Of a stretch of 64,000 bases of DNA, positions 23,901-35,761 are shown piece by piece. The stretch is taken from assembly GCA_023512835.1 (NCBI GenBank), contig CM042091.1, positions 17,253,506 to 17,317,505 on the forward strand, given 5' to 3'. Both the position numbers and the translations under genes were made by a program. The notes beneath the pieces are model-generated. The model made no database searches. It was not told the origin of the DNA and saw nothing but the letters and a program-made list of their open reading frames with translations. This stretch comes from Taxillus chinensis (Eukaryota > Streptophyta > Magnoliopsida > Santalales > Loranthaceae). Within the stretch, counting starts at the first letter, position 1. Each line of letters starts with the position of its first letter.

Positions 23901-24704
23901 GAGCATTTCCAATACTAATATATATATTTTATTTACATATAGAAATTTTTTTAAATGTAAATAGTTATTTTATACATTTAACTCCAACCCTATTCTGTAT
24001 TTTACTTATATTTTTATTAAAATATTAATAAAATCCTAGTCTCTCTCTCCTCCTCCTTCTCCCACGGTGCTCGATCTCCCCCCTCCCCCTTCCCCATGCT
24101 GCCTCCCCTTTATCTACGCGACCTCTCCTCCCGCATCGCTGCACCGGCGCTGCGCGCTCTCCTCCTCCTTCTCCCACGGCGCTGCTCGATCTCCCATATC
24201 GTTGGGCGATCTCCCCCCTCCCCCTTCCCCACGCTGCCTCCCCTTCATCTATGTGATCTCTCTTCCCGCATCGCTGCACCTGTGTTGTGCGCTCTCCTCC
24301 TCCCTCCCCCGACGCTACGCGCTCTCCTCCCTCTCCCACGGCACTGCTCGATCTCCCATAGCGCTAGGCGATCTCCCCCCTCCCCTTCCCCTACGCGACC
24401 TCTCCTCCCGCGTCGCCACTCCAAGAAGCCACTGGAGGTCTATGATTCATTGCCGGCGGGGGATGGGGGACGACAGAGATAAGGGGATGGGGAGTAGGGC
24501 GACGGGATGAGGGATGGGGGGCTTGCGGCTGGGAAAATAAAAGATGCGGATGAGAGAGAAAAAACAATAAAATAAAATGTAAATAATGTACAGTGACTCG
24601 TCATTTGTGAAGAGTCATTTTCAGATGTGAAGAGTCATTTGGAGCTAGAAATTTTAAGTTTTACTATTTACATCTATGTAATACAAAGTGTGTTGGAGTT
24701 GCTC
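23901..24704. mobile_element. PIF/Harbinger-like non-autonomous element with TTA target duplication
   Basis: The left end is GAGCATTTCCAATACTAA and the reverse-complemented right end is GAGCAACTCCAACAC. Both flanks are TTA (23898-23900 and 24705-24707), a perfect 3-bp target duplication. No transposase is present. The middle (24046-24540) is a C-rich tandem array unlike the AT-rich ends. The ends belong to the same GAGCA-T/A-CTCCAA family as the elements at 7624 and 62351. Confidence 0.7.
24073..24440 (+). repeat. C-rich imperfect tandem repeat inside the 23901-24704 element
   Basis: Three imperfect units each begin GATCTCCCCCCTCCCC-like, at 24073, 24208 and 24369, so the spacings are about 135 and 161 bases. 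Shared phrases include CGACCTCTCCTCCCGC and GCGCTCTCCTCC. The long open frames on both strands here are a by-product of this composition. The block may be a captured and amplified host fragment, but I recognise no gene in it. Confidence 0.7.
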
Positions 24705-24707
24705 TTA

Positions 24708-25667
24708 GATTGTGTTTTACTATGAAAATAATCTACATTATTCATATCACGATAAAGCACTAAACTTTATTTATTACTTGTGAACTCAAATTAAATTTAA
24801 TTCAATCAAAGAATATAAAACGTCCTGGACCGACCGGCCCGCAAGAGAGCAAGCTAGCCCGTTTAGGCTAGTGATTTTTTTATTTTTTATTTTAAAAAAA
24901 AAATAAAATTAATCAATATAATTAAATCAAACCAATATTAATTTTAATCCAGCCGCATTCGCATCCTCATAGGCCAATTCACATCCACATGGACCAGACC
25001 TAAACAGACCAAAACCCATCTAATCAATTAATATGTCTCCCACGTATTCAATAATAAACTTTGATAAATAACAAAACATGATGTCCAACCGTAAATATAT
25101 ATGTATAAGAATATAATTTAATAAATTAAAAATAACTTTTATATTATTAGGATAAGATTTTTTATATAGTATTATGGTTTCTTTTACTCTGCCGAGTTAT
25201 GACTTATTGTTCATCTTATTTGGTGTTATTTTTATGCTCTTTTAGAAGAGAATATTGTGCACTCACTTTTATTTTAATGGAATTATTTTTGTGGGCCGAA
25301 TGTACTTTGTTTTTACTCATTTTTGGAGTTTTATAGTTGATGTCATCTTATTTTTAAACTGAATTTTGTTGCCTCCTAACAAATTAAAATAGATTTGGGA
25401 AGATTTTTGTATTCCTATTTTTGTTGTGCTTAGATGACACGTGGTGCTTCCCAATGGGAATTATTATGGAAATATTTCATTTAAATCTCACTCATTCACG
25501 TGCACGTAGCATAAGAGGTGCAATTGAATGCCTCTCAGAATACCACTTATATTATCTAATTAAGAGGTTAGGGAGATTAAACAAACAAACATTTAAACAA
25601 AATTAATAATTACGACATTAAAATTATAAATCTTATGAGATATTAATAATCTCATATAAAAGTGTTA
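24708..25667. other. Intergenic, no gene seen
   Basis: AT-rich DNA with one slightly GC-richer patch near 24820-24870 (GACCGACCGGCCCGCAAG). No domain-bearing reading frame and no clear element ends were found. Confidence 0.4.
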
Positions 25668-25675
25668 ATGTTTTT

Positions 25676-26407
25676 CAGTGCCGGCTCTCGGGCAACTGAG
25701 GTGCATGCCTAAAGCCCTAAAATTTAGGCCAAAATGGAGCCCCATCTTATGACTTCACCCTTAACTTTTTTTGTCAATCAATCCAACTCATCAACCTAGT
25801 AATGTGCTTGGACGAAAAATAAGCACCTAACACAAATTTCCCAAACATCACAAGCACTCCGTATAAACAGAACATTAATGTTAATTCTTTTAATATTTTC
25901 TCGGTAGATTCTAGTTCCGTTAGCAAATAAGGCTCTTAGAAACTCACGTCAAAACAAAATAATATTTTGACATTCAAAAATAGAAAAACATATTTGTCTT
26001 ATGTCCAATTTGAGAGGCGCTCGTATTAGTATTTTTAAAAATTTTATTTTATTAAATGTGTTTATATATTTTTATAAATATATAAATACATAGTGCATAA
26101 CCTAATGTCACGCTAATATGCATGCTACCTGCACTCTAGTACCCAATAGCCTGGCCGGACGGCCACCAATTCAAGGATTGACAGTTGATATCCATGTAGT
26201 GTCGGCCTGTGGCCCCACATCTCCTCTCTTCCTCTCCAAATTCCACGCTTGATGTCCCGCCAGCTGTTGCTACTGGTTGCTACCTAGTCCTGAAGCCCCT
26301 CTGACTCACCGCTATTGGTTGACGAGAATATTTCTCTGCTGGCTTACTCTGTTAGGATCCCATTTTAATCATTGCTTTGGGCCCGCTAGATTTCAGGGCC
26401 AGCCTTG
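25676..26407. mobile_element. Non-autonomous hAT element with 8-bp target duplication
   Basis: The element starts CAGTGCCGGCTCTCGGG and its reverse-complemented right end starts CAAGGCTGGCCCTGAAA, matching at about 10 of the first 14 positions. It is flanked on both sides by ATGTTTTT (25668-25675 and 26408-26415), an exact 8-bp target duplication as expected for hAT. There is no transposase in the 732 bp. A GC-richer stretch near 26130-26360 lies inside it. Confidence 0.8.
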
Positions 26408-26415
26408 ATGTTTTT

Positions 26416-27106
26416 AAATGGTACTATTTTTTATTACATAAATCAACTTTATTATATTATAAAACTATTTTATCTTTATTTATTTTTTATAATATTGTAC
26501 AATAAGTAAACTAAAGGCCTTATTATATTAAAGTATTAAACGATTGATTTAATATACAAAACAAACACATTATTAATTTTAAATAACACTACTACTAGTA
26601 TCAAAGATTATTTATCGTCCCTGTTGTATTTATCACATCCCAAACCCAAACACAGCAAAGATAATAACAAAAATTCAGTCAGCATACCACCATAACTAGG
26701 TTTGGTATCTGAAGACGGTATATCCACAAAGCCAATAGAAATAGTTGATTGTCATTTTCGATTTACTTTGGTTTGCATTTTTTTAAATATTTGGATGATG
26801 GAATTAGTTGAGTGCCTTTTTCTAATTTATTTCGGTTTGTAATTTTCAAATATTTGGAAGAAAAGTACTAAGAATAGAACTTATCAATGACCAGCACTGA
26901 CGTGAAAGATAACATTAGTTCGTGACTGAAGTGAAAGAAAACTAATTATCGCATATTTCGACTTCCTTTCTCTAGCAAACAACAAAGTGCCACTCCACAT
27001 AATTTCAATCGGTGAGACTAAATAACATGATAAGCAAAATGATTTATTTAAGCTATGCAAATGCAAGTACTTGAACTTGCTTAGACATAAATAATATATA
27101 TAGTAA
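26416..27106. other. Intergenic and 3' UTR of the GH79 gene
   Basis: The segment from about 27000 to 27106 is probably the 3' UTR of the minus-strand GH79 gene. TTTATT at 27043-27048 gives an AATAAA poly(A) signal on the minus strand about 60 bases after the stop. Farther left I see no gene. Confidence 0.5.
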
Positions 27107-30100
27107 TCATACGCATGCAGGGGCGTCGAAATTGGGCAACACCACGAATGCAAAAGACAAGGAAGCCACAACTATGGGAGAACCCACACTATGCATGACT
27201 GGTTTCAGGGCTGGGATATCACCCTCTTCAGTGAGCTTCAATGGTGACCCATTTAGAAGCATGACTTGGCTTCTGAGGTCCCCATCTTTGGGAGTTAAAT
27301 GGTACTCTTCTCTTAGCACTGGCCCGTTGGACGCATTTTTACCAACCCAGGAGACTGCTCTCTTCAAGCCATGAATGAAAGAGCTTTTACTGCAGTTACT
27401 AGCCCCTTCTGTGTACAGGTTGATGTTCTTACTGTTTCGAGCGGTGATTTGGAAATCAGTCTCCTTGCTCAAATTGATCAGAAGTAGCGTTACACCGCGC
27501 TGTATGAAGACAATGGATATAGTTACATTGTCTGTTCAATCCATGATCACCAGTAACTAACTTACTATTATCTCTACTAATAAGTAGCCATTTCAACCTA
27601 GAAGCAAATTCCCATTCCCAACAATGAGTTCCTATTTTGAAGGACTATTGCAAGTAGTTACCGACATTTAGACTGCAAAATATAGATCTGCAAATCCAAT
27701 TATGCTTTCAAACTAAATTGTTGCCTTTCCATTTAACAAGCCGAATGAGGGAGAAGATAAGTTATAGGTCCCCTTACTCTTCCTTTCGAGCAATGAGCAT
27801 ATGCGCGTAAAAATGGAGCAACATGTCCGTCAACAGCTAGGACTCGACTTCCCATAAGACGATGCCACAATAGCGCACTATTCAATATCATCAATTCAGA
27901 AAAAATAAGCCAATAAGGAATCTAGGGTAGTTGAGCCTTTCAAGAATATAATTCATTCCAAATGAGACTAATTTTGGATGCAAATATTATAATTCTTTGG
28001 TGCTCTTGCCTGTAATAATCAGGGTTGGGAAGATGTGTGGTCGTGTTAAGAAGACCATAGTTTCCACCTATCAAAGTTTGCCTACAATATACTTTAGTGT
28101 GGTACTTGGATGCCATGCCGAGCTGATCCATGTACCTGCACATCACATATTAATATCCCTTAGGCTGTGATAATTTTATTCACAAGAAAAATAAAAGAGA
28201 CCAAAGGTACAGTGCACACAAGGTTTTCACCTAATAATAGAATAGAAGTACTGAAGCAAAGACAATTACCAAAAGCTATTCACGAAGGCGTTAGACACTC
28301 GACGGCCACCGCTGTTATAGGCACCGCCAGATTCACTAACCCAAGCAGAAGCCCAAGGACCATTCTTTTGAATGGTTAAATGAAGATTTTCGAATGTACT
28401 TGATATTTTATTCAAGTAATCGGGATTCAGTATCTTTGCAACAAGTCCTTCATCATCACCTGAATGGAGAAAAGTATACATGTTCTCAGATTCTAGGACC
28501 CCAGGGGGCAAATAAACAGAAGAAGTACCATCCACTGGTAAGACAAGTATGGCTATACTTGATTTAGTTTATTAACACAGAGGCTATACATCTAAAAACA
28601 AAAAACAAAACAAAAAACAAAATAGAAGGAGAAATAGAGTTCTTTCATATTTGTCCTGCACAACTCACCTGGACCAAGGTTGTATATATGATGACTTACA
28701 GCATCGACTGTGTTAGGACCTGAAACCTGAAGAAACTTAGCAAACCACTGTGCATCAAAGAAACCTCCTGGAGCAACTAGCGAATATTTCAAATGTGATG
28801 TTTTATACAACTCCTTCATGATAGCTTTAAGCTTGATCAAGTCTTTCCCATATTGCACAGCATCAACTCTTGCACCAACACCACTCCCGCATAACTCATT
28901 ACCTGGATTAGAAATGGTGCAGTGATAAATAAGGGGCCGAATCCAGAAAAATTTAGAATAGTAATAAAAGAGGTTTAGCAAGGAAATAATACCAAATTCC
29001 CATGAATTTATCACATGTCCCTTGGAAACAGTGTACTTTATGAAGTCATAGACATTGCTATGATTCCAAGGCCCTTCCCACTGATTATCTTTGATTTTGT
29101 GCCTCCCATGCAGTGCATTTAAGCCAAATGTCACAATTGCTCTGCGATTTAGAGAAAAGTAAAAGTCATTACAAAACGGAAAGGAGGATACATTTTTAAA
29201 AATAAAATGGAAAGTTTCTAAGTCACCAAAGAGGTTTTTAACCAAACATTTTCTTAAGGTGTTGCTTGGTAAAAGAGTCAAAGGAATCCAAGATTCTAGT
29301 GAAGTTAAAATTTTATAATCCATGTAAATATTTGATACAAAATTCCACTCTTCATGAATTTATTTGCCAAAATTCATCACTTGATGAGATTTCTAAGTAT
29401 ATAATAATAGTTTTACAAGTGAACAAAACACACATACATTTAGAAATACTTCAACGTGATGAAATATCTAAGATTTTAGAAAACAAAAGCATACTAAAGT
29501 TACAGCCATGGAGAGAATTAACGATGAAGTAAATAAGGCTTGTTGATTGAAAATTTTAAGTCCTCGTTTAATTAATGAGCATAAAAGGGTCCTGACCAGT
29601 ACACAAGCAACAAGCCAAATCATCTGGACCTAATTATATATAGATGGTTGAGGCTGGAAGTTGGAATCTTACCTAGACTGCCGGAACAAGTTGTTCAGAT
29701 TGTCCCACCTATTCATGCGTAAACATCCCTTCGAAAACCCAAACAAGCCACCTTGCATCCTCTGGAATGGATGGCAAGGAAACATTAAATTTCCAACATC
29801 ATACAATACTTGGTCTTGCAAAGAACCTCCAACTCTAATCCTTAAAGGATTGAATGCTATATTCAGCCAACAATGTTGAAACAGTCATGCAGTTTCTTTA
29901 ATAGATAAAAAAAACACTGAAAAATAAAAATCTATAGAAAAATTATTCAAACTTCAGTTTGGCATAACATCTTGATACCTTTGATTGCCTTAGCCAATAT
30001 AGGAAGAGACAAATCCTGAGAACACCAAAACAGAGACAGCAAGGAAAGGCATGCCCTTTAGTACTACCATACAGATAACAAAACGCACCAAAAAATAATG

Positions 30101-30324
30101 GCTTGAATCCTTACCAAATTTGTGACTGATGAATTTCCCCATGGGCAATGATCATAGTTGCACTTGGAATCAGGCCACCAATCCATTGTAGCACAAATAA
30201 AATTATGATTAGTTTTAGCTGTGATTGTAGACCCGTTCACAACAATTGTTACATCAGTTGGAACTTTCGCCCAACTTAGAGGGAGTAAGGTGAGAAAGAT
30301 CAACAGCAGCCGTGTACATGCCAT
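27107..30324 (-). CDS. Heparanase-like beta-glucuronidase, glycoside hydrolase family 79
   Basis: Nine coding exons join in frame: 30115-30324, 29979-30015, 29673-29856, 28993-29141, 28669-28902, 28459-28270, 28010-28135, 27778-27877 and 27107-27499. They encode 540 aa, the usual length for plant GUS1/GUS2-type enzymes. An N-terminal signal peptide (MACTRLLLIFLTLLPLSWA) sends the protein to the secretory pathway. DWWPDSKCNYDHCPWG and RIRVGGSLQDQ are family blocks. The acid/base Glu196 lies in WEFGNELCGSG and the nucleophile Glu314 in WVSESGGAYNSGG. The family removes glucuronic acid from arabinogalactan proteins in the cell wall; this is known of the family and inferred here. Oddities are a 37-bp exon 2, a GC donor after exon 7, and Ser313 where relatives usually have Gly beside the nucleophile. 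Confidence 0.95.
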
Positions 30325-31930
30325 TGGCTAGGGGAATGCAGAGTTTTATGCTAACTCAGCTTAAACAAACTCACTGCAGCAATAAAAAGAAACAAAGGAT
30401 GCTTAGTAAACATTCATCTGAGATAGTGTTTGAATGTCTTTTCTTTTGTAAATATACACAATATAAGCACTGGGTATCACAAAATGATCAGCATTGATAA
30501 CTTTGAATCCTGTGTTGATTCCATATAGCAGACACAGATTCATGGCATTATAGGTTCAACTTGTTGCAGTTTATTATTATATACTGAGGAGCTAAACAGA
30601 TCCGATACTTAATTTTACTTCAAATGTTTTTAGAAAAATATCAGCCTTGACAGGAATAACTAATGCACCTGTACATGGAAATAGACATTTCGGAAAGTCA
30701 TCTAGATTCACTTGCATAACCAAAAAAAAAGAAAGAAAGAAAGAAAGGTGAACTATAGAAATTTCGTAATCACATCTTACTCTAGAAAAGAAATACCAAA
30801 AATGTAGTTGACACTAATGAAAATTAGCTAATTTTCGGCTCCAGTGAAAACTCAAAATTAATCAAAATAGAACAACTCTAGCGGCGTTCATTATTACGAA
30901 TGCATCAAGAAAAAAAAAATCTACCAGCTAGATCTCCAAGTTCAAGGGATCTGACACGAAATTCTGAAAACACGATGCTACGCAATTCTTTCAATGTACA
31001 ACGGCGATGAAGAACGGAATAAGAAGCTAGACAAGATACAATGCAAGAAATATAGGGACATTCAAACTTCAAGCCCAGTTTAAAAGATCAATGTCCATAC
31101 CAAATGTCAAAAACGCAAGGTTTCAAAATTCAATCAGTGTACAGAAGAAGTGGGTAAACAAACACAAAGGTAACCCAAATACGATTTATTAAATTTAAGA
31201 ACCCAAAAAACAGAAGAGAAAAAAAGGACATTTAAGGATGACCCAGATCAGCAACCCCCCCTCGAAAGAAAAGAATTCAACAATGGGTTTCAATCAAAAC
31301 GAATAACAAAAGGGTACTAAAAATAAAGGACAATGGAGGACACCCAGATGAATAACTCGCCCCAAAAGAAAGGATTTCACAATATGAGTTCAATAAAAAC
31401 CACCTTTTCCACGGAAGCATTTAAACAAACAAGTACGGAAGCAATGAACAGCCAGGTACAAAGCTAACCCGTCCGTTGTTACCATATACGATTTTATGGC
31501 ATAGAAGTGATTTGAGAACCACTCAAATAACAAAAGGGGGTAAAGGAAAAGAAGAAGAAGAAGAAGAAAAAGAAGAAGAAAACGACGGTTTGAAGACGAC
31601 CCAAATGAACAACTCACCCCAAAAGAGACGACTTCACCAGTGTACTGGAGCTCAATCAAAACGAAAACATCTCTCGCAGATGCAATTCAACAAACAGGCG
31701 ATGTCCAATGCTGAAGCAGCGCGCGGTTAACTCTTGTTTCCGTTTTCTTCACTTCTACGATGTTCCCGAGACCCACCTACCCCAGAAGAACGTGACCGCA
31801 GAGATGGGCTGGCCTCAATAATTGCTTTTGGCGAGTCCACTCCTAGCGTGTGGGTCTGGGTAAAATCCAATTTAATTTGATTCACGAGATGAGGAGGCAA
31901 CGAGACATCCACCTGGGGTGACGGACTGGG
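30325..31930 (-). promoter_or_regulatory. 5' leader and promoter region of the GH79 gene
   Basis: A good acceptor, TTTATTGCTGCAG, lies on the minus strand about 50 bases above the GH79 start codon, which suggests a 5' UTR intron whose first exon lies upstream, perhaps near 31650-31900 where base composition rises. No donor could be chosen with confidence. A short AAG/AAC-rich tract at about 31545-31585 and a (GAAA)n tract at about 30729-30748 are simple repeats. No coding gene is evident here. Confidence 0.4.
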
Positions 31931-34029
31931 AGCAGGAGGAAGGAATGTACCGCGTGGAAAACTGTAACTTATGTTGTTTTTAACTTATTATAATAATTAA
32001 AAGCAACCTGACGTACGTTAAAACTTGGTTGGGGTTTGCAACCAGGCTGCCACAATAAGTTTATATGAACATCCAAATGCCTACAAATTATATTATTCAC
32101 GTACTTTATTATAATTTAAATAAAATAAATAATAATTTTAAATTTAATTTAATATGATTTATTTTCTACTTGTTAAAATATTTTATTTTTTATTTATTTT
32201 TAAAATTTTAAAAATACATAAATATTAAAAGATAATATTTTAATTAATAAATAATTAAAATATAAAAATGACAAAGAGTAATGTTATGTATACTTAGATT
32301 GTGTAGGTCATTCGTGCAAGGACATCTTCATTATCGTTGGATTGATATTATTATTTTTTAAAACTTTTTATTCATATCAATCTAATAGCAGAGAGAGTGT
32401 TCATGTACGGATTTCTTACACAACCTATCTACAAATAGAATTTTTCGATGAGATAAAATATGCTTGAATCAATTTTAAAAAACAACCGTGGATGTTGTGG
32501 CTATGAGATGCAACCCCAAAGCAAGCTCCAAGCAAGTAAGAATGCCAATTCTGATATGCCCTGTCTCAAACTATTTTTATTTGATCTATTTTGACATGAA
32601 AAAACAACGGAATGGATATGAATATTGACCGACTCATTTCAACTCGATTTTTTTAAATAATTTTAACTTAAAATATAACCTATTGTGCTCTTTAATTCTA
32701 TCTTACCCGACCCAAATTCACCATAAATAAATTCGAATCACTCACAATTGATTTGAATTTGTGTTTGATGGTGAGCAAAGTCAGCTCATCACTGTGGTGA
32801 TTTAACTTATTTCGGATACTTATTGATATTTGTTTCAAAAATCAACCGTTAGATTAAATATTCACATAGTATGTATCATGCTTATAAAATTTCAAAACAA
32901 TCTATTAATTTTTGTATATATATTCAATTAGAAAAAATCTAAAATTAAATAAATAAATTTATATTTATTAAAATTTATATTTTAATAAATATAAATTTTA
33001 CAAACATTATACATATTATATAAATATTTAATCTAATAATTCATTTTTTAAATAAATATTAACAAGAGACTATAAATAGGTCAGCAAACACGCACCCAAT
33101 CCAAACTCCAATCGATCCCGCCCGCCATCCCTACAAACAGGTAATAAGCTCAAAACATAAGTCATGGCCTTTGCCAACCAAACGTGGAAAGTTGTCCCCT
33201 CCGCGTTGACGCGTTATAGTTTTCCAAAGACAAAGAGTGTCGGCGCGACATTAGCTGTCGTTAACTGGTGGCCACTGGCCACTGTCTTTTATGCTGATCT
33301 GGGCTGCCTGGTGGCCATGGCAATTAATTATTGGCATGCTGTTATTCATTATTAGGATATAAAGGAAAAAGGTTCTTTTTGTAACGAACAAATACTTTTA
33401 TATCACGATCATATGCCACGTACAAGTTATTTTGTGCAATTTTTTCGTGGTTTTGTATATAGAATTTTTGCTTTTATTATTACGAGGCCTTTCATGGAAA
33501 ATGTGTTTGACCTCAATGAATTGTATTTGATTAAAATTTTAATTCGAAAATATAATTTAGGAATACAAAAACCCGAATCCGTCCCATTTTTAATTTTATT
33601 ACCTTTTAGTCTCATTCCAACTTACTCTAACAAAAATATTCTATTTATTATTTATAAATGTGAGTTACAAATATTTATATTTTTGATAATAAATTTTACT
33701 TTGTTAATTTTAATACTAAAATTTGATTAATAATTTCTTTTATATGTTTCATCTGGATGATATAATTCATACGATTTTTAAAATGTAGAACACTAAAATT
33801 TAGTTATAAAATTTATAGCATTTCTTTTATTAAAAATATTATTTTGAGTAAAAATTAAAATTATAATATTTACTTTATTTTAAAATAATTATTAAATATA
33901 TTAATTAATATGAGTAAACAAATGAGATGAGTTACCCGCAATCCAAAAGATTTTTGTCATTCATGCGGTAATTTTTTAGACCCACGTGCATGTTTAGATG
34001 ATGCAAACAAGTCAAGTCCTTGAGTTTTT
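31931..34029. other. Intergenic, no gene seen
   Basis: AT-rich DNA with decayed repeat-like text near 32280-32460 (ACAACCTATCTACAAATAGA) that has a counterpart near 58560-58650 (CACAATTACTTATAAATAGAC), so it is probably an old dispersed repeat. Short open frames around 33164-33730 match nothing I recognise. Confidence 0.4.
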
Positions 34030-34330
34030 TGTCATTCCTATAAGAGTTGTGCTTAGTACACCGGAATTCAAGTGGAATTCAGTTTTCGAAATAGGTGAAT
34101 TCATAAATTAAAAATATTATTTTGTGAATTAAGTTTTAAAAATAGGTGAATTCAGTAATTAATTTTAAAAATTATTTTAATTATTTTTTATTTTTAAATA
34201 TAAATTTAATTTTAATCGAAAATTCAAATAATTTTTTTACTTTTCTTCTAATTTTATTATATGCGCTTATATATTTTTAAAATATCCAAATATGGGTGAT
34301 TCCCACTTTTCATAAACTTTTCGTTGAGGA
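34030..34330. repeat. AT-rich MITE-like repeat, copy C (diverged)
   Basis: Internal phrases such as AAATTCAAATAATTTTTTTAC and TTCTAATTTTATTAT (both shortened in meaning to their cores) resemble those in 1-385 and 16131-16520, but the ends are not preserved. It may be a diverged member of the same family. Confidence 0.35.
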
Positions 34331-35334
34331 ATGCACAAAACATTCTTTCATATAATTTATTTATTTTTTTAAATCTTCCAATATTCCATTCATCATCTGT
34401 CTTTATTCATTTAGACAATATCTTTCAATTTTATTTTTGATATATATATTTTTTTTATCTTTTTTATTTATCACAACACACCTAAATGTCCATATGGGAT
34501 CATTAAAATTTATTTTCAAATTATGGAGAAAGTATGGTTATAAAAAACGAAGAATGCACTTAATAAACTTTTCAAATAATTTAAAATTTTAAAAACTATT
34601 TTTCCAATAATTTAAACTTTTAATTATTAATTCTCAATTAATAACATATGTTTTTTAAAACACATTCTAATATTTCTCAAATCTCATCACTGTCTAGTTA
34701 AAAGGCTAGCAGATATAGTAGCAAAGCCATCAACCATGCAAACTAGATGACACAAAGTCTTTTGCACATGTGATTCAAAATGCAAGATAAAAGATTTTTT
34801 CCAAAAGCATTATGAATTTATGACTCAGTTTTATTTCATTTCACGAAGTTCACTCCTATAAATTCATCTGGAGACAGAGAGGTGTTAATTCGTAGCTATA
34901 GTTTTTGTAGCTATTTCATTTTATTTTTTTAGATAGTATTTTAGGGGAGTTTATCGAAATAGTTCACCGAATTCATCAATCGAATTAACGTGGCAGATGA
35001 CGTGTTTAGGGACATAAATCTATTAATTGTGTTTGTGGCAAATGACATGTTTAAAAAAAGCATTAAAAAAAAATTACGTCCGCTCACCAGGTTAGAAAAA
35101 GCAAGTTGAGGCACTACCTTAGCTCTAACCCGCGTGGAGGCGCTACCTTGTAACCTGCCTCCGCCGACACCCACCTCGTACGGTTGAGGCGCCCCGTTCT
35201 ACTGTCTCAACCCGTATCCGAGACAAGGTGCTTGCGACGTAGCCTCGATAAACTTTTAAATAGGTTTAAAAAACCATATATGATTAACCTAATATCCAGT
35301 ATCCTTTCCTGATCTCATCACCGCATCGAAGGCT
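34331..35334. other. Intergenic; possible left flank of the hAT element
   Basis: Mostly AT-rich without genes. From about 35070 the sequence turns GC-richer with phrases such as GTTGAGGCACTACC, GTGGAGGCGCTACC and GGTTGAGGCGCCCCG. Similar GAGGC-rich text (GTCGAGGCGTCAACC, GAGGCACCCGCCTCGGC) occurs at 38368-38425 on the far side of the transposase remnant. These are candidate subterminal repeats of the hAT element, but I could not align true ends or a target duplication. Confidence 0.4.
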
Positions 35335-35590
35335 CAAAGTCGCCTTGCCGTCAATCGTCATCGTCAAACGGTCAAAGTAGTAATGTTGTCGTCGGTCGTC
35401 GGTCATCGTCAAATGTTGTTGTCCAGCATTGTCGTCCAGTGTCGTCATCTGTCGTTGAACGTCGTCTAACATCATCGTCTAGTGTCGTCATCCAATGTTG
35501 TCATCTATCGTTGAACGTCGTCTAACGTCATCGTCCAGCATCGTCGTTCGTCATCCAACATCTAGTGTCCAATCATCGTCGAAGACTCTG
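35335..35590 (+). repeat. GTCGTC/ATCGTC imperfect minisatellite
   Basis: The stretch is built from GTCGTC-, CATCGTC- and GTCATC-type words. One longer unit, GTTGAACGTCGTCTAAC, occurs twice (near 35453 and 35510), each followed by an ATCATCGTC- or GTCATCGTC-like word and preceded by a GTCGTCATC or GTTGTCATC block. It abuts the transposase remnant and may belong to the element's subterminal region. Confidence 0.75.
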
Positions 35591-35761
35591 AGGTAAGTTA
35601 ACTTAAATGGTAAGTCAGGGTATATATCAAATTTTAAATAAAGAGTTAAGCGTACTGTCTATAATTACTTACTCTTGAATATACTCTATAATTATTTTAC
35701 TTTATTTTATTTAAAATTTTAATTATGTTTATTCTTATAGATTTAGCTTACTGTCTATGTA

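Noticed and set aside
24025..24510. Long open frames on both strands (104-147 codons)
   Set aside because: They come from a C-rich tandem repeat in a MITE-like element and have no domain.
29850..30015. Apparent frameshift at the start of the GH79 region coding for the RIRVGG block
   Set aside because: It disappears once the 37-bp exon at 29979-30015 is recognised. Both its splice sites and the phase fit.
31727..31912. 61-codon minus-strand open frame upstream of the GH79 gene
   Set aside because: It could be an upstream ORF or a leader exon, but it shows no domain and no transcript boundary could be set.
33164..33355. 63-codon open frame starting MAFANQTWKVV
   Set aside because: It matches no family I know, has no gene context, and its length is within chance for this composition.
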